Source of the DNA: CAWELS01 sp964468205
GTDB taxonomy: Bacteria > Acidobacteriota > Terriglobia > Bryobacterales > Bryobacteraceae
DNA length: 64,000 nt
NCBI GenBank assembly: GCA_964468205.1
Contig: CAYXVG010000012.1
Coordinates: forward strand, 62,001-126,000
Direction of reading: 5' to 3'
This document shows positions 16,770-24,923 of the stretch, in pieces. Each line of letters opens with the position of its first letter. Within the stretch, counting starts at the first letter, position 1. Position numbers and translations under genes: made by a program. Below the pieces are notes generated by a model. It was not told where the DNA came from and ran no database searches. It was given only the letters and a program-made list of their open reading frames with translations.

Positions 16770-17124
16770 GGCTGCCGCCAGGAGACCTATCAGCGCTACC
16801 CAACGAAGACGGTGAGTTCTGGGTGGCTCAGACGTAACGCCTCCTTCGGAGACAAGGTACTACCTTCAGGATGTGCGTCTGCCGCCAACCCTTGGATTCA
16901 CTGAAAAGACTAGAATGATGGACTGAATGTCTCCCGGGGTATTTGCGATATGCGAACGGCTGGCTCATGATGAGGTACTGCACTGTGTTGTCCCGAACCC
17001 GGGTTCCCATTCAGTGAACTTTTTATGATAAGTCTTCGTTTCTCATACTGGAAGGCGAAACTGGACGGTTCAACCGAATGTTTCATGGTCGAGACGGCTC
17101 CCAGGTGGTCTCCAAGGTTGAGAA

Positions 17125-17796
17125 ATGGCGGCGGTTGCAGCACTAGCGCAGATCACAATGCCGGGAACCACCGGCGGCAGGGCTCCTGCGTTTTCCTCGC
17201 CGGATCGCCGCGCACAGACGGGGGAGCGATTGAACCCGGACGCCAGATTAGTTGAGCGGTGCCTGAAGGGCGACGAGACCGCGTGGGAAGATCTCGTTCG
17301 CACTCACACCCGGCGTGTCTATTCGATCTGCTATCGATTTACGAACAGCCCGACCGACGCGCAAGACATTGCGCAGGAGGTATTCCTGCGAGTGTTTCGC
17401 AGCTTGAGAAGTTACCGGCCGGCGGAGGGAAGCTTTGGCGTTTGGCTCACGCGCCTCACCCGTAACCTCCTGATCGATCACTATCGCCGGAGCAAGATGG
17501 ACCGGTCGACCGACTCGATCGAGGATCAGCTTCCCATGCTTGAGGAAAGCGGGTCGATAACTTCGCGCGCCGACGCCATGCTGGCGGGCCGGGAGGCCGG
17601 AGAAATGCTGCAATGGGCTTTGCAGCGGCTTTCCCCGGATCTGCGCGAAGTGGTGATTTTGCGGGACCTGGAGGAGATGGAGTACAAGGAAATGGCCAGG
17701 GTGTTGAAGGTGCCGGAGGGTACCGTCAAGTCCCGGCTGAACCGCGGACGGGCGGAACTCGCCCGTGTATTGCGGAGGCAGAAGGTAGTGGTTTGA
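17125..17796 (+). CDS. ECF-type RNA polymerase sigma factor
   Basis: A 223-residue sigma-70 family protein with sigma2 and sigma4 domains only. Region 2 is at about residues 38-125 (DARLVERCLKGDETAWEDLV, then DAQDIAQEVFLRVFRSLRSY and FGVWLTRLTRNLLIDHYRR). Region 4 is at about 168-215 (LSPDLREVVILRDLEEMEYK, then ARVLKVPEGTVKSRLNRGR). The first about 35 residues are not conserved and the true start may be later, for example ATG 17158. The following gene encodes a zinc-finger anti-sigma factor, and three envelope membrane proteins come next, so this is an envelope-stress type regulator, target not known. Confidence 0.93.
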   Translation: MAAVAALAQITMPGTTGGRAPAFSSPDRRAQTGERLNPDARLVERCLKGDETAWEDLVRTHTRRVYSICYRFTNSPTDAQDIAQEVFLRVFRSLRSYRPAEGSFGVWLTRLTRNLLIDHYRRSKMDRSTDSIEDQLPMLEESGSITSRADAMLAGREAGEMLQWALQRLSPDLREVVILRDLEEMEYKEMARVLKVPEGTVKSRLNRGRAELARVLRRQKVVV

Positions 17797-17821
17797 TACC
17801 TCCGCGGGAAGGAGTAGCGCC

Positions 17822-18448
17822 ATGACGTGTGCAGAACTCGAAACTCTGCTCTGCGACTACGTCGACGGGACCCTCCCAAGCGGCCAGCGCGCCGCCGTGG
17901 AGAAGCATCTCGCCGAGTGCGCTACTTGTGCGCAATTTGCCCGGGACATCAGCTCGGCGATTGCGTTCGCGGCAAAGGCAGAGCCGGTGGAGGCTCCAGA
18001 CGAACTGATCACGCGGATTCTGTATCAGACTCCCTCCCGCCGGCCGGAGAAGAAGCCGGGTTGGCTTCCGGGACTGTTCGGGCGCTGGCTGGAGCCTGTG
18101 TTGCAGCCCAGGTTCGCGATGGGAATGGCGATGACGATTCTCTCCTTTTCCCTCCTGGCGAAGTTCGCGGGAATTCCCGAGCGGCAGTTGAAGCCCGAGG
18201 ATCTGCACCCCGCGAACGTCTGGCTGACCGTGGATGACCGAGTGCACCGAGTTTGGGATCGCGTCGTGAAGTACTACGAGAGTCTCCGCGTCGTGTATGA
18301 GGTCCAGAGCCGGCTCGCGGAGTGGACCGAAAACGAGGCATCAGCGGAACAGCCGGAGAGAGGCCAGGAGCCCGCAGGGCGATCGGGCCTTCCACCGGAA
18401 TCGACGGACGGGGTAGACGACGAAAGCCGAAGGAGTGAAGTGAAATGA
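17822..18448 (+). CDS. zinc-finger (zf-HC2) anti-sigma factor, single-pass membrane
   Basis: The 208-residue protein starts with the anti-sigma domain MTCAELETLLCDYVDG, followed by the HxxxCxxC zinc motif in AAVEKHLAECATCAQFARD (about residues 24-42). A hydrophobic segment is near residues 100-117 (MAMTILSFSLLAKFAG). A C-terminal extracytoplasmic stretch of about 85 residues rich in Glu and Pro follows. It probably holds the ECF sigma factor encoded 26 bases upstream at the membrane until released. The stop overlaps the next start (ATGA at 18445). No separate site-1 protease is encoded in the window. Confidence 0.88.
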   Translation: MTCAELETLLCDYVDGTLPSGQRAAVEKHLAECATCAQFARDISSAIAFAAKAEPVEAPDELITRILYQTPSRRPEKKPGWLPGLFGRWLEPVLQPRFAMGMAMTILSFSLLAKFAGIPERQLKPEDLHPANVWLTVDDRVHRVWDRVVKYYESLRVVYEVQSRLAEWTENEASAEQPERGQEPAGRSGLPPESTDGVDDESRRSEVK

Positions 18449-19158
18449 ATGGGGAAGACGAGCGGAACGAACTGAATGCGAGCCAGGAGCCGCAAGCTGA
18501 TCGCGTGGAGCCCCGCCCTGCGGAGCCTCCCCCGATCGCCGGTTACTGCCGCGTCTGCGGGACAGGCCTGCCGGAGTCCGCGGTACGGCAAGTCTCCGGG
18601 GTTATCTATTGCCCGGAGCACAATCCTGCCGCCTCGCCGCCCGGTGTGGCTCCTCCGCCGCCGACCGATTCGGACTGGGCTAGACCGCCATCAGCCGTAA
18701 CGAACGACGTCTCTCCCGGCTTGGCTTTTCTGTTGGGACTCATTCCCGGAGTCGGCGCCATCTACAACGGCCAGTACGCGAAGGGCCTGGTGCATGTGGT
18801 TGTCTTCGGGCTCATCATCAGCATCATTGAATCGGGCGCCAGCGGAATGGTCCCGCTTTTTTCACTGCTGCTCGCGGCGTGGATATTCTACATGCCGTTC
18901 GAGGCGTTCCACACAGCCAAGAAGCGGCAGCGAGGCGAACCGGTGGACGAGTTTTCAAGCTTGATTCCGCTCAAATCGCAGGCCGGTTCCCTGGTTGGCC
19001 CGGTAATCCTGATTGCCGGCGGCGCATTCTTCCTGCTGCTCAACCTGGGGGTCATCGAGTTGTACCAGGTGATTCGGTTCTGGCCGGTGCTGCTGATTGC
19101 CCTGGGCGCATGGCTGCTTTACTCGCGGCGCTCCACCGGGACGCCAGGGGAAAGGTAA
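18445..19158 (+). CDS. B-box-type zinc-finger, TM2-like and DUF5668 membrane protein
   Basis: The 237-residue protein has a short acidic start, then a B-box-like zinc ribbon at about residues 32-52 (CRVCGTGLPESAVRQVSG, then YCPEHN). It is followed by a proline linker and a TM2-like hydrophobic domain at about 90-150 (AFLLGLIPGVGAIYNGQYAKG, then GLIISIIESGAS). The last third is a DUF5668-type double helix (GPVILIAGGAFFLLLNLGVI). It overlaps the anti-sigma stop by 4 bases, and the small DUF5668 gene starts 11 bases later. Likely a membrane sensor or envelope protein controlled by the sigma factor, which is inference. Confidence 0.82.
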   Translation: MNGEDERNELNASQEPQADRVEPRPAEPPPIAGYCRVCGTGLPESAVRQVSGVIYCPEHNPAASPPGVAPPPPTDSDWARPPSAVTNDVSPGLAFLLGLIPGVGAIYNGQYAKGLVHVVVFGLIISIIESGASGMVPLFSLLLAAWIFYMPFEAFHTAKKRQRGEPVDEFSSLIPLKSQAGSLVGPVILIAGGAFFLLLNLGVIELYQVIRFWPVLLIALGAWLLYSRRSTGTPGER

Positions 19159-19169
19159 GGGCACGCGAG

Positions 19170-19364
19170 ATGAATGCACCAGGAGCGCCACTGATAGTCG
19201 CCGTCCGCGGACCGCTGATGCTGATCGCAGTGGGTCTGTTGTTCGTTCTGGATCATTTCGGCCAAATGGGCTTCAGCCGCACCTGGCCCGTGCTGATTAT
19301 CATCTTCGGTGTGCTGAAGTTGCTGGAGCGCTCGGCGGTAGGCCGGGCAAGGATGGGGGGATAA
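19170..19364 (+). CDS. small DUF5668-type membrane protein
   Basis: A 64-residue protein starting at ATG 19170 (the same frame is open further upstream without a supported start). It holds one DUF5668-like unit with the phrase GPLMLIAVGLLFVLDHFGQ, then WPVLIIIFGVLKLLERS, which resembles the C-terminal half of the preceding protein and the N-terminus of the following one. It appears to be a single free copy of the repeated module in the same operon. Confidence 0.75.
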   Translation: MNAPGAPLIVAVRGPLMLIAVGLLFVLDHFGQMGFSRTWPVLIIIFGVLKLLERSAVGRARMGG

Positions 19365-19368
19365 AAAC

Positions 19369-20760
19369 ATGCGCCGGGGTTCACTCGTCGGTCCGTTTCT
19401 GCTGATCGCGCTAGGCGTGGTTCTGCTGTTCAACAACCTCAATCCGGAGTTTTCCTTGCTTGATCTTGCGGCGAGGTATTGGCCGTTTGTCCTGGTCGGC
19501 TGGGGGCTGTTGCGCACCGTGGAGCTGCTGGTGTCCGCCGCACGGTCACAGCCGTTGCCGCACGCTGGAATCACGGGCGGCGAATGGGCGATTGTTGTTC
19601 TGATTTGCCTGGTTGGAGCCAGCACGGACTATGCACGGACAAAGTGGCCGAGCGCCCGCATCACAATGCGCGGGCTGGAAATATTCGGTGAGGCGTTCGA
19701 CTTCCCGCTGTCGGCCCGAGAGGCAGCCGGTGAGTCGCCTCGCATCTTCATCGAGAACCTACATGGCAACGTCCGGGTGGTAGGCGGCGATGCCGCCGAG
19801 GTCGTAGTGGAGGGTCGCACCACTGTCCGCGCGTTCGATGAGTCCGAGGCCGGGCGGACAAACGAGAAGTGTCCGCTGGAGGTGCTACGGCAGGGCGACC
19901 AGATCACAATCCGGACGAATCACGCCCAGGCGGCCGGCGCCGCGAGAATCACCTCGGATCTCGACGTGGTGGTGCCGAAAGGCAGTTCGGTCGAGGGCCG
20001 GGGACGCAATGGTGACTTTGACATATCAAACATCACTGGCAATGTCGATGTGAACAGCGACAAAGCGGGTGTCCGGCTCATGGGCATCGGCGGCGACGCC
20101 CGCATCGAGCTGCGCCGGAGTGACATCGTGCGCATCGTCAGCCTCGCCGGCTCGGCGGCCATCAGCGGCCGGGGCGAGGATATCGAGCTCGAAGGCATCG
20201 AGGGCCTGGTCACCATCAACGGTTCCTACTCCGGGGAACTGATCATGAGGAAGCTTTCGAAGCCGCTGGTCTTCGAAAGCAAGCGCACGGAATTTCGTGT
20301 CGAGCAGACGCCCGGAAGGATTCGCATGGCGCTGGGAGACCTTACCGCCGAGGGCTTGGTCGGACCAATCACCCTAAAGACAAGTTCAAGGGATGTCAAT
20401 CTTTCGGACTTCAGCGGTACTCTCTCGATGGAGATCGACCGGGGGGATGTTGAGCTCCGCCCGGGCTCCGCGCCACTCGCCCGGATTACCGTCGATCTGA
20501 AAGCCGGCGACATCATGCTCTCAGTTCCAACGCCGGCCTCTTTTGGCCTATTGGCGGAAACAGAAAACGGAGAAGTGGTGAACGAGTTCGGCGATTCCTT
20601 GGCGCTGGAACCGGCCGGGGAGCGCGGCGCTAAGATGACCGGCCCCACCGGCAAAGAACCATTCATCTTACTAAAAACAAAGCGCGGAAATATTACCGTG
20701 AGGGCCACCGGCACGGGCGGCGACCCCGCTCCGCGGAGCCTCGAGACCACTTCGGCGTAG
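19369..20760 (+). CDS. DUF5668 membrane anchor with C-terminal DUF4097 beta-helix domain
   Basis: The 463-residue protein starts with a DUF5668 anchor (GPFLLIALGVVLLFNNLNPE, then WPFVLVGWGLLRTVELLVS) and a second hydrophobic stretch at about 70-85. The bulk, residues about 120-440, is a series of short beta-strand rungs (IENLHGNVRVVGGDAAEVVV, GDFDISNITGNVDVNSDKAG, TVDLKAGDIMLSVPTP) as found in DUF4097/DUF4098 proteins. These are predicted adhesin-like beta-helix proteins. It is the last gene of the sigma-factor operon and is followed by a convergent gene. Confidence 0.85.
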   Translation: MRRGSLVGPFLLIALGVVLLFNNLNPEFSLLDLAARYWPFVLVGWGLLRTVELLVSAARSQPLPHAGITGGEWAIVVLICLVGASTDYARTKWPSARITMRGLEIFGEAFDFPLSAREAAGESPRIFIENLHGNVRVVGGDAAEVVVEGRTTVRAFDESEAGRTNEKCPLEVLRQGDQITIRTNHAQAAGAARITSDLDVVVPKGSSVEGRGRNGDFDISNITGNVDVNSDKAGVRLMGIGGDARIELRRSDIVRIVSLAGSAAISGRGEDIELEGIEGLVTINGSYSGELIMRKLSKPLVFESKRTEFRVEQTPGRIRMALGDLTAEGLVGPITLKTSSRDVNLSDFSGTLSMEIDRGDVELRPGSAPLARITVDLKAGDIMLSVPTPASFGLLAETENGEVVNEFGDSLALEPAGERGAKMTGPTGKEPFILLKTKRGNITVRATGTGGDPAPRSLETTSA

Positions 20761-20806
20761 CGCCGGAAAAGAAGCGCCGCGTACCCTTGGCCATTCTCGA
20801 TTCCGG

Positions 20807-22135
20807 CTATCCCACCAGAACGATGCGGAGATCCATCACATTGGTGTTGGTAGGACCGGTCTTCAGCAGATCCCCTAGCGGCTCGAAGAAGTGATAAGAG
20901 TCGTTGTTGCCGAGAAACGCAACCGGATCGAGACCTTTCTGCCGGGCCCGTAACGCGGTGCGGCCGTCCGCGATCGCTCCGGCGGCATCGGTCGGGCCGT
21001 CGCTTCCATCCGTCCCTCCGCTGAGGATTACGGTTCGCGGCAAGCCGTCGATGTCGATCGCCGCCGCAAGCGCAAACTCCTGGTTCCGGCCGCCCAGCCC
21101 GCGGCCGCGGATGGTGACCGTCGTTTCACCGCCGGTGATGACACATGCCGGCGCTTTCAACGGCCGTCCGGAGGAGTGGATCTCCTTGGCGATAGCGGCG
21201 TGGACCCGTGCCACATCCTTGGTCTCGCCCTCGATATAGGTGGAAAGCAGGAGCGTGCGAAATCCGAGTTCCTTAGCCCGGATCGCCGCCGCATCGGCCG
21301 CCAAGCGGTTGCTTCCAACCACCAGGTTCTGTGTATGGGAGAGCTCCGCGGCGCCTTCTTTCGGAGTGTCGGCTATTTCGCCCGCGATCCCTTTCTCGAT
21401 CCGCTCACGAACCGCGGCTGGGGTTTTCCCGTGGATCTTGTAGTGATCGAGGATCGCCTTGGCACGGGCGAATGTGGAGCTGTCCGGAGCGGTCGGCCCG
21501 GAAGCGATGACATCCAAGTCATCGCCAATCACGTCGGAGAGCATGAGGCAGATGACCGTTGCGGGCCACGCCAGCCGTGAGAGCTGGCCGCCTTTGATAC
21601 CCGAGATGTGTTTTCTGACGGCGTTGATTTCATGGATGGACGCGCCGCATTCGAGCAGGAGACGGGTGGTTTCCTGTTTCTCGTCCAGGGTCACCGGCGA
21701 GGCCGGCAGAGGGAGCAAGGCGGATCCGCCACCCGACATCACGCAGACTATTAAATCGCCTTCGCCAGCCTCGGAGGCCATCTGCGCGATTCGCGCGCCG
21801 CCGGCAACACCCGCCTGATCGGGTACCGGATGGCCGCACTCGTTCAGTTCCACCCGCTTGAGCCGGGCAAGGTGTCCGTACTTCACGTTCACGAGTCCGC
21901 CGGTGACACGGCGCCCAAGCGTGCGCTCGACAGCTTTCGCCATAGCGGCGCTGGCCTTGCCGGCGCCGAGCACTAAAATCCGTTTGTAGTTGTCCAGCGG
22001 GTACTGCTTTCGTCCGGCGTATAAAACGCCGTCACGAACTTCGATATGGCGCAGGACAGCCTGGAATGGGTCGGCGGCCTTGAGAGCGGCCTTAAATATG
22101 GAGCGGGCGTGACGCCGCAATGTCGCTTCAGTCAT
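20807..22135 (-). CDS. glycerate 2-kinase (MOFRL/GckA family)
   Basis: A 442-residue protein that phosphorylates D-glycerate to 2-phosphoglycerate, linking glycerate or glyoxylate routes to glycolysis. It carries the family signatures KRILVLGAGKASAAMAKAVE near residue 52, GGLVNVKYGH near 80, the CVMSGGGSALLPLPA loop near residue 132, and the MOFRL signature GGRNQEFALAAAIDIDGLPR and LSGGTDGSDGPTDAAGA near the C-terminus. It overlaps aroK by 4 bases (ATGA), so the two kinase genes are translationally coupled. Whether the kinase in nature uses glycerate or hydroxypyruvate-derived compounds is not decidable here. Confidence 0.93.
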   Translation of the reverse strand: MTEATLRRHARSIFKAALKAADPFQAVLRHIEVRDGVLYAGRKQYPLDNYKRILVLGAGKASAAMAKAVERTLGRRVTGGLVNVKYGHLARLKRVELNECGHPVPDQAGVAGGARIAQMASEAGEGDLIVCVMSGGGSALLPLPASPVTLDEKQETTRLLLECGASIHEINAVRKHISGIKGGQLSRLAWPATVICLMLSDVIGDDLDVIASGPTAPDSSTFARAKAILDHYKIHGKTPAAVRERIEKGIAGEIADTPKEGAAELSHTQNLVVGSNRLAADAAAIRAKELGFRTLLLSTYIEGETKDVARVHAAIAKEIHSSGRPLKAPACVITGGETTVTIRGRGLGGRNQEFALAAAIDIDGLPRTVILSGGTDGSDGPTDAAGAIADGRTALRARQKGLDPVAFLGNNDSYHFFEPLGDLLKTGPTNTNVMDLRIVLVG

Positions 22136-22665
22136 GATTCAAAAATGGACAGAGCCAGAATCGCTTTTACGACCGGCTCCGGGTCGTCTCCCTTGATTTC
22201 AATCCGGTGATCCGCTCGCTCGTAGGCGGGGCGGCGGGAGTTATAAAGTTCTTCAAACTTCTCCGGGTCGCGCGCCAGCGGACGGTTCGCGTCCTCCGCG
22301 ACCCTTGCCTTCAGGGTGTCGAGCGGGGGATCCAGCCAGATCGAGACTCCGTTGGGGGCGAGCAAGGCATAATTGTCGTCTTGAGCAAAGGCTCCCCCGC
22401 CGAGCGCCATGACAGTAGGGCGGCCCTGCTCGATGGTGCGGACGCGGTCTTCAATGGCGGAGTGCTCGATGCGGCGGAACTCTTTTTCGCCGCTGTGCTC
22501 GAATATCTCTGGAATGGAACACTGCGCCTTCGCCACGATGTCGTCGTCGATGTCAACGAATCGCCAGCCAAGCTCCTCGGCAAGCATCTTTCCGACGGTC
22601 GTTTTCCCAGAAGCCATAAAGCCGACCAGATAGATGCCGGGTGTGCGTTTTAGCTTCAGAATCAT
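22132..22665 (-). CDS. aroK: shikimate kinase
   Basis: A 177-residue P-loop enzyme that phosphorylates shikimate in aromatic amino-acid synthesis. The Walker A is LVGFMASGKTTVGKML (about residues 13-28), followed by FVDIDDDIVAKAQCSIPEIF (substrate Asp and Arg region), EFRRIE (about 62) and LGGGAFAQ (about 88). The lid arginine is in NRPLARDP. It is short of any extension, and sits upstream of the glycerate kinase gene on the minus strand. Its usual neighbour aroB is absent. Confidence 0.95.
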   Translation of the reverse strand: MILKLKRTPGIYLVGFMASGKTTVGKMLAEELGWRFVDIDDDIVAKAQCSIPEIFEHSGEKEFRRIEHSAIEDRVRTIEQGRPTVMALGGGAFAQDDNYALLAPNGVSIWLDPPLDTLKARVAEDANRPLARDPEKFEELYNSRRPAYERADHRIEIKGDDPEPVVKAILALSIFES

Positions 22666-22704
22666 CTTGCACCTCCGGGCGCAAAGCAGGCGCGGCAGTC
22701 AACG

Positions 22705-23487
22705 CTAGCCGTTCTCAGCACTACGATACATCCGATGAAGCTGCGCGTCCACCAACCCAGGCAGTATGCGCGCTACCGCGACGAGTAGCCACCCAGCCCT
22801 CGGGGTCATCACGGTCCGCTTTTCCTTTTCCACTCCGGCGACAATCCTCTCCGCACAGTGTTCCGGCGTTATCGCAAATTTCTTGGATCGCTGAATCGAA
22901 GGCGGAACCTCGCCGCCAAGCGTGTGTGAATGGAAGCCGGTTTTGACGTATCCCGGACACACGGTCATTGTCTTGACACCGGCGTGCTTCAGTTCGAGCC
23001 GCAGTCCGTCACTCAATGAGGCTAGAGCATACTTTGAGGCCGAGTATATGGTCATCCACGGAAGCGTCACTTTGCCGGCGATGGAGCCAACGTTAACAAT
23101 CATCCCGCTGCCCCGCTGCACCATGTGCGGGGCAACCAGCCGAATCATCGCCAGCGGAGTCATCAGGTTGAGTTCAATCACGGCGCGCGTTTCGGCCTCG
23201 TCTGCCCGCCAACTTGGAACATAGAGGCCGATGCCGGCGTTGTTAACGAGAACGTCAATGGCGCCAAAGCGGTCGAGGGTGTTTTGGACGCATCGCTCGC
23301 GTACGGCGGGATCGGTCAGATCTCCGGCGGTAACGACCGCACCGCCGCCGGCCACCTGTTCCAGCTTATCCCGGGACCTTGCCACCACCGAGATATTGGC
23401 CCCGCGGCCCCGGAACGCCGCCGCGCACGCCGCGCCAATGCCGGCCGAAGCGCCTGTAATGAGTACTGTCTTTCCCTGAAGTTTCAT
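22705..23487 (-). CDS. SDR-family oxidoreductase
   Basis: The ATG at 23487 starts a 260-residue short-chain dehydrogenase/reductase; an open frame extends upstream to 23607 but lacks conserved sequence. The NAD(P) site is VLITGASAGIGAACAAAF (about residues 8-25), the NNAGIGLYVPSW motif is near 87, the catalytic Tyr-Lys pair lies in YSASKYALASLSDG (about 155), and PGYVKTGFH follows. It is classical SDR with the substrate unknown. The C-terminal part is hydrophobic (GWLLVAVARILPGLVDAQL), as in several membrane-associated members. It diverges from the LON-domain gene. Confidence 0.92.
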   Translation of the reverse strand: MKLQGKTVLITGASAGIGAACAAAFRGRGANISVVARSRDKLEQVAGGGAVVTAGDLTDPAVRERCVQNTLDRFGAIDVLVNNAGIGLYVPSWRADEAETRAVIELNLMTPLAMIRLVAPHMVQRGSGMIVNVGSIAGKVTLPWMTIYSASKYALASLSDGLRLELKHAGVKTMTVCPGYVKTGFHSHTLGGEVPPSIQRSKKFAITPEHCAERIVAGVEKEKRTVMTPRAGWLLVAVARILPGLVDAQLHRMYRSAENG

Positions 23488-23585
23488 AATGTTCTGCGCG
23501 CGCCTGCCGCCGCGCCGCAAGTGTGAGATTCCAGAATAACCACATCTGCCGGCGGTTCGCCTTCCAACATGGAGATAATAAAGGT

Positions 23586-24215
23586 ATGCAGCCGGCTCTA
23601 CTGCCACTTTTTCCGCTGCCCGTTGTCCTGTTTCCCAGGACCCAGCTACCCCTCCATATCTTCGAAGACAGATACAAGGAGATGATCGGCGAGGCGATCC
23701 GCGACAAAACGGAGTTTGGAGTAGTTCTATCCGCGGAGAAGGACATTGCCGATGTAGGTTGCACCGGCATCATCGAGGAAGTAACCGAGCGTTATCCCGA
23801 CGGGAGGCTGGATATCGTCGTCGTTGGCATGCGGCGCTTCGAGATCCTTGACTTGGACAGCGAAAAATCCTATCTGCGAGGCGCAGTGAACTTCTTCAAC
23901 GACGAAGAAACGGAAGCGGCCTCTCCCGAGGTCGCGAAACAAGCCCTAAAAGGTTACACCGAGCTACGTGCCTCGTCCCGGACCCTGGAGACCGCCGAGC
24001 CGAAATGGCAGGATCCACAGCTAAGTTTTCAACTCGCCCAGGCCATCCCGGACGTCGCGTTCCGGCAGCGTCTACTGGTGAGCCGCTCGGAAGCCGAGCG
24101 CATCCAGCTTCTCGCGGAGTTTATCCCGCAGCACATCAAGCTGCAGAAATATATCGAACACATCAAGTCCGTCGCCCCCACCAACGGTCATGGCCCTCAC
24201 TCGGTGGTCGAGTAG
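23586..24215 (+). CDS. stand-alone LON substrate-binding (N-terminal) domain protein
   Basis: The gene starts at ATG 23586; the frame is open upstream to 23523 without support. The 209-residue product matches the Lon N-terminal substrate-binding (PUA-like) domain alone: LLPLFPLPVVLFPRTQLPLH at residues 4-23, HIFEDRYKEMIGEAI, IADVGCTGIIEEVTERYPDGR, and the C-terminal helices ending IPQHIKLQKYIEHIK. It has no ATPase or Ser-Lys protease domain, unlike the full Lon encoded at 56091. The function of such free domains is unclear. A HAD hydrolase follows 8 bases later. Confidence 0.9.
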   Translation: MQPALLPLFPLPVVLFPRTQLPLHIFEDRYKEMIGEAIRDKTEFGVVLSAEKDIADVGCTGIIEEVTERYPDGRLDIVVVGMRRFEILDLDSEKSYLRGAVNFFNDEETEAASPEVAKQALKGYTELRASSRTLETAEPKWQDPQLSFQLAQAIPDVAFRQRLLVSRSEAERIQLLAEFIPQHIKLQKYIEHIKSVAPTNGHGPHSVVE

Positions 24216-24223
24216 TCCTCGCC

Positions 24224-24907
24224 ATGCGACAGTTCCTTCTGATTGACGCCGACGACACTCTCTGGGAAAACAACAAGTACTTCGAAGAGGCCTTCGCCGA
24301 GTTCGTCGAATTCATTGGCCATTCCAGCCTGTCGGCGGAAGAGATTCGAGCCATCCTGGACGAGATTGAACTCGTGAACATCAAAGTCCACGGCTACGGC
24401 TCCCTGAACTTCGGCCGGAATATGCGGCAGTGTTACGTCCGCCTTGCGGAGCGGCACATCAGGACTGAAGATCTGACCCGTGTCATGGGTATGGCCGAAC
24501 GGATTATGGAGAAGCCGATCGAGGTGATCGACGGGGTCCGCGAGACCCTTGAGTACCTCTGCGCACGCCACGATCTCACGCTGTTTACTAAGGGGCATCC
24601 AGAAGAGCAGAAACTGAAGATCGATCGTTCGGGCCTCGGCGTGTTTTTCGGCCACACTGAGATCGTTAAGGAGAAGGACGAAGCAACATATCGGAGATTG
24701 GCGGCCGAGCGCAACCTCGACCCGGCGCGCACGTGGATGGTCGGAAATTCCCCGAAGTCGGACATTCGGCCCGCGCTCGCGGCGGGAATCGGGGCGGTCT
24801 ACGTTCCGCATGAGCGCACCTGGCATCTCGAGAAAGAGCCCGTGGACGGCAACGACGGCAGACTGCTGATAGTGGATAGCTTCACCAGCTTGCGGGAGCA
24901 TTTCTGA
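24224..24907 (+). CDS. HAD-superfamily hydrolase
   Basis: The ATG at 24224 starts a 227-residue protein; the upstream open frame is not supported. Motif I (FLLIDADDTLWENN, catalytic Asp about 8 and 10), motif II around LTLFTKGH (about 117-124) with the Thr/Ser-Lys, and motif III/IV (MVGNSPKSDIRPALAAG, about 165) are in order. A cap region lies between the first two. It belongs to a phosphatase/dehalogenase-like subset, substrate unknown. It begins 8 bases after the LON-domain gene, so the two are cotranscribed. Confidence 0.9.
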   Translation: MRQFLLIDADDTLWENNKYFEEAFAEFVEFIGHSSLSAEEIRAILDEIELVNIKVHGYGSLNFGRNMRQCYVRLAERHIRTEDLTRVMGMAERIMEKPIEVIDGVRETLEYLCARHDLTLFTKGHPEEQKLKIDRSGLGVFFGHTEIVKEKDEATYRRLAAERNLDPARTWMVGNSPKSDIRPALAAGIGAVYVPHERTWHLEKEPVDGNDGRLLIVDSFTSLREHF

Positions 24908-24923
24908 CGCTGGCAGCGGACGG

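Noticed and set aside
16890..17025. Inverted pair TTCACTGAA and TTCAGTGAA in the gap before the sigma gene
   Set aside because: The arms are only 9 bases and about 110 bases apart without further pairing, so chance is the simplest explanation.
17016..17045. Possible ECF-type autoregulated promoter before the sigma gene (GAACTT and TCTCA)
   Set aside because: The two elements are 19 bases apart, while ECF promoters need about 16 to 17, and no second copy supports it.
18879..19169. Longer upstream start for the small DUF5668 protein
   Set aside because: The frame overlaps the preceding gene without conserved sequence, and the ATG at 19170 gives the complete helix pair.
23488..23607. Longer SDR reading frame starting at 23607
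   Set aside because: The 40 extra residues are unlike SDR sequence, run into the start of the divergent LON-domain gene, and the conserved N-terminus begins at ATG 23487.
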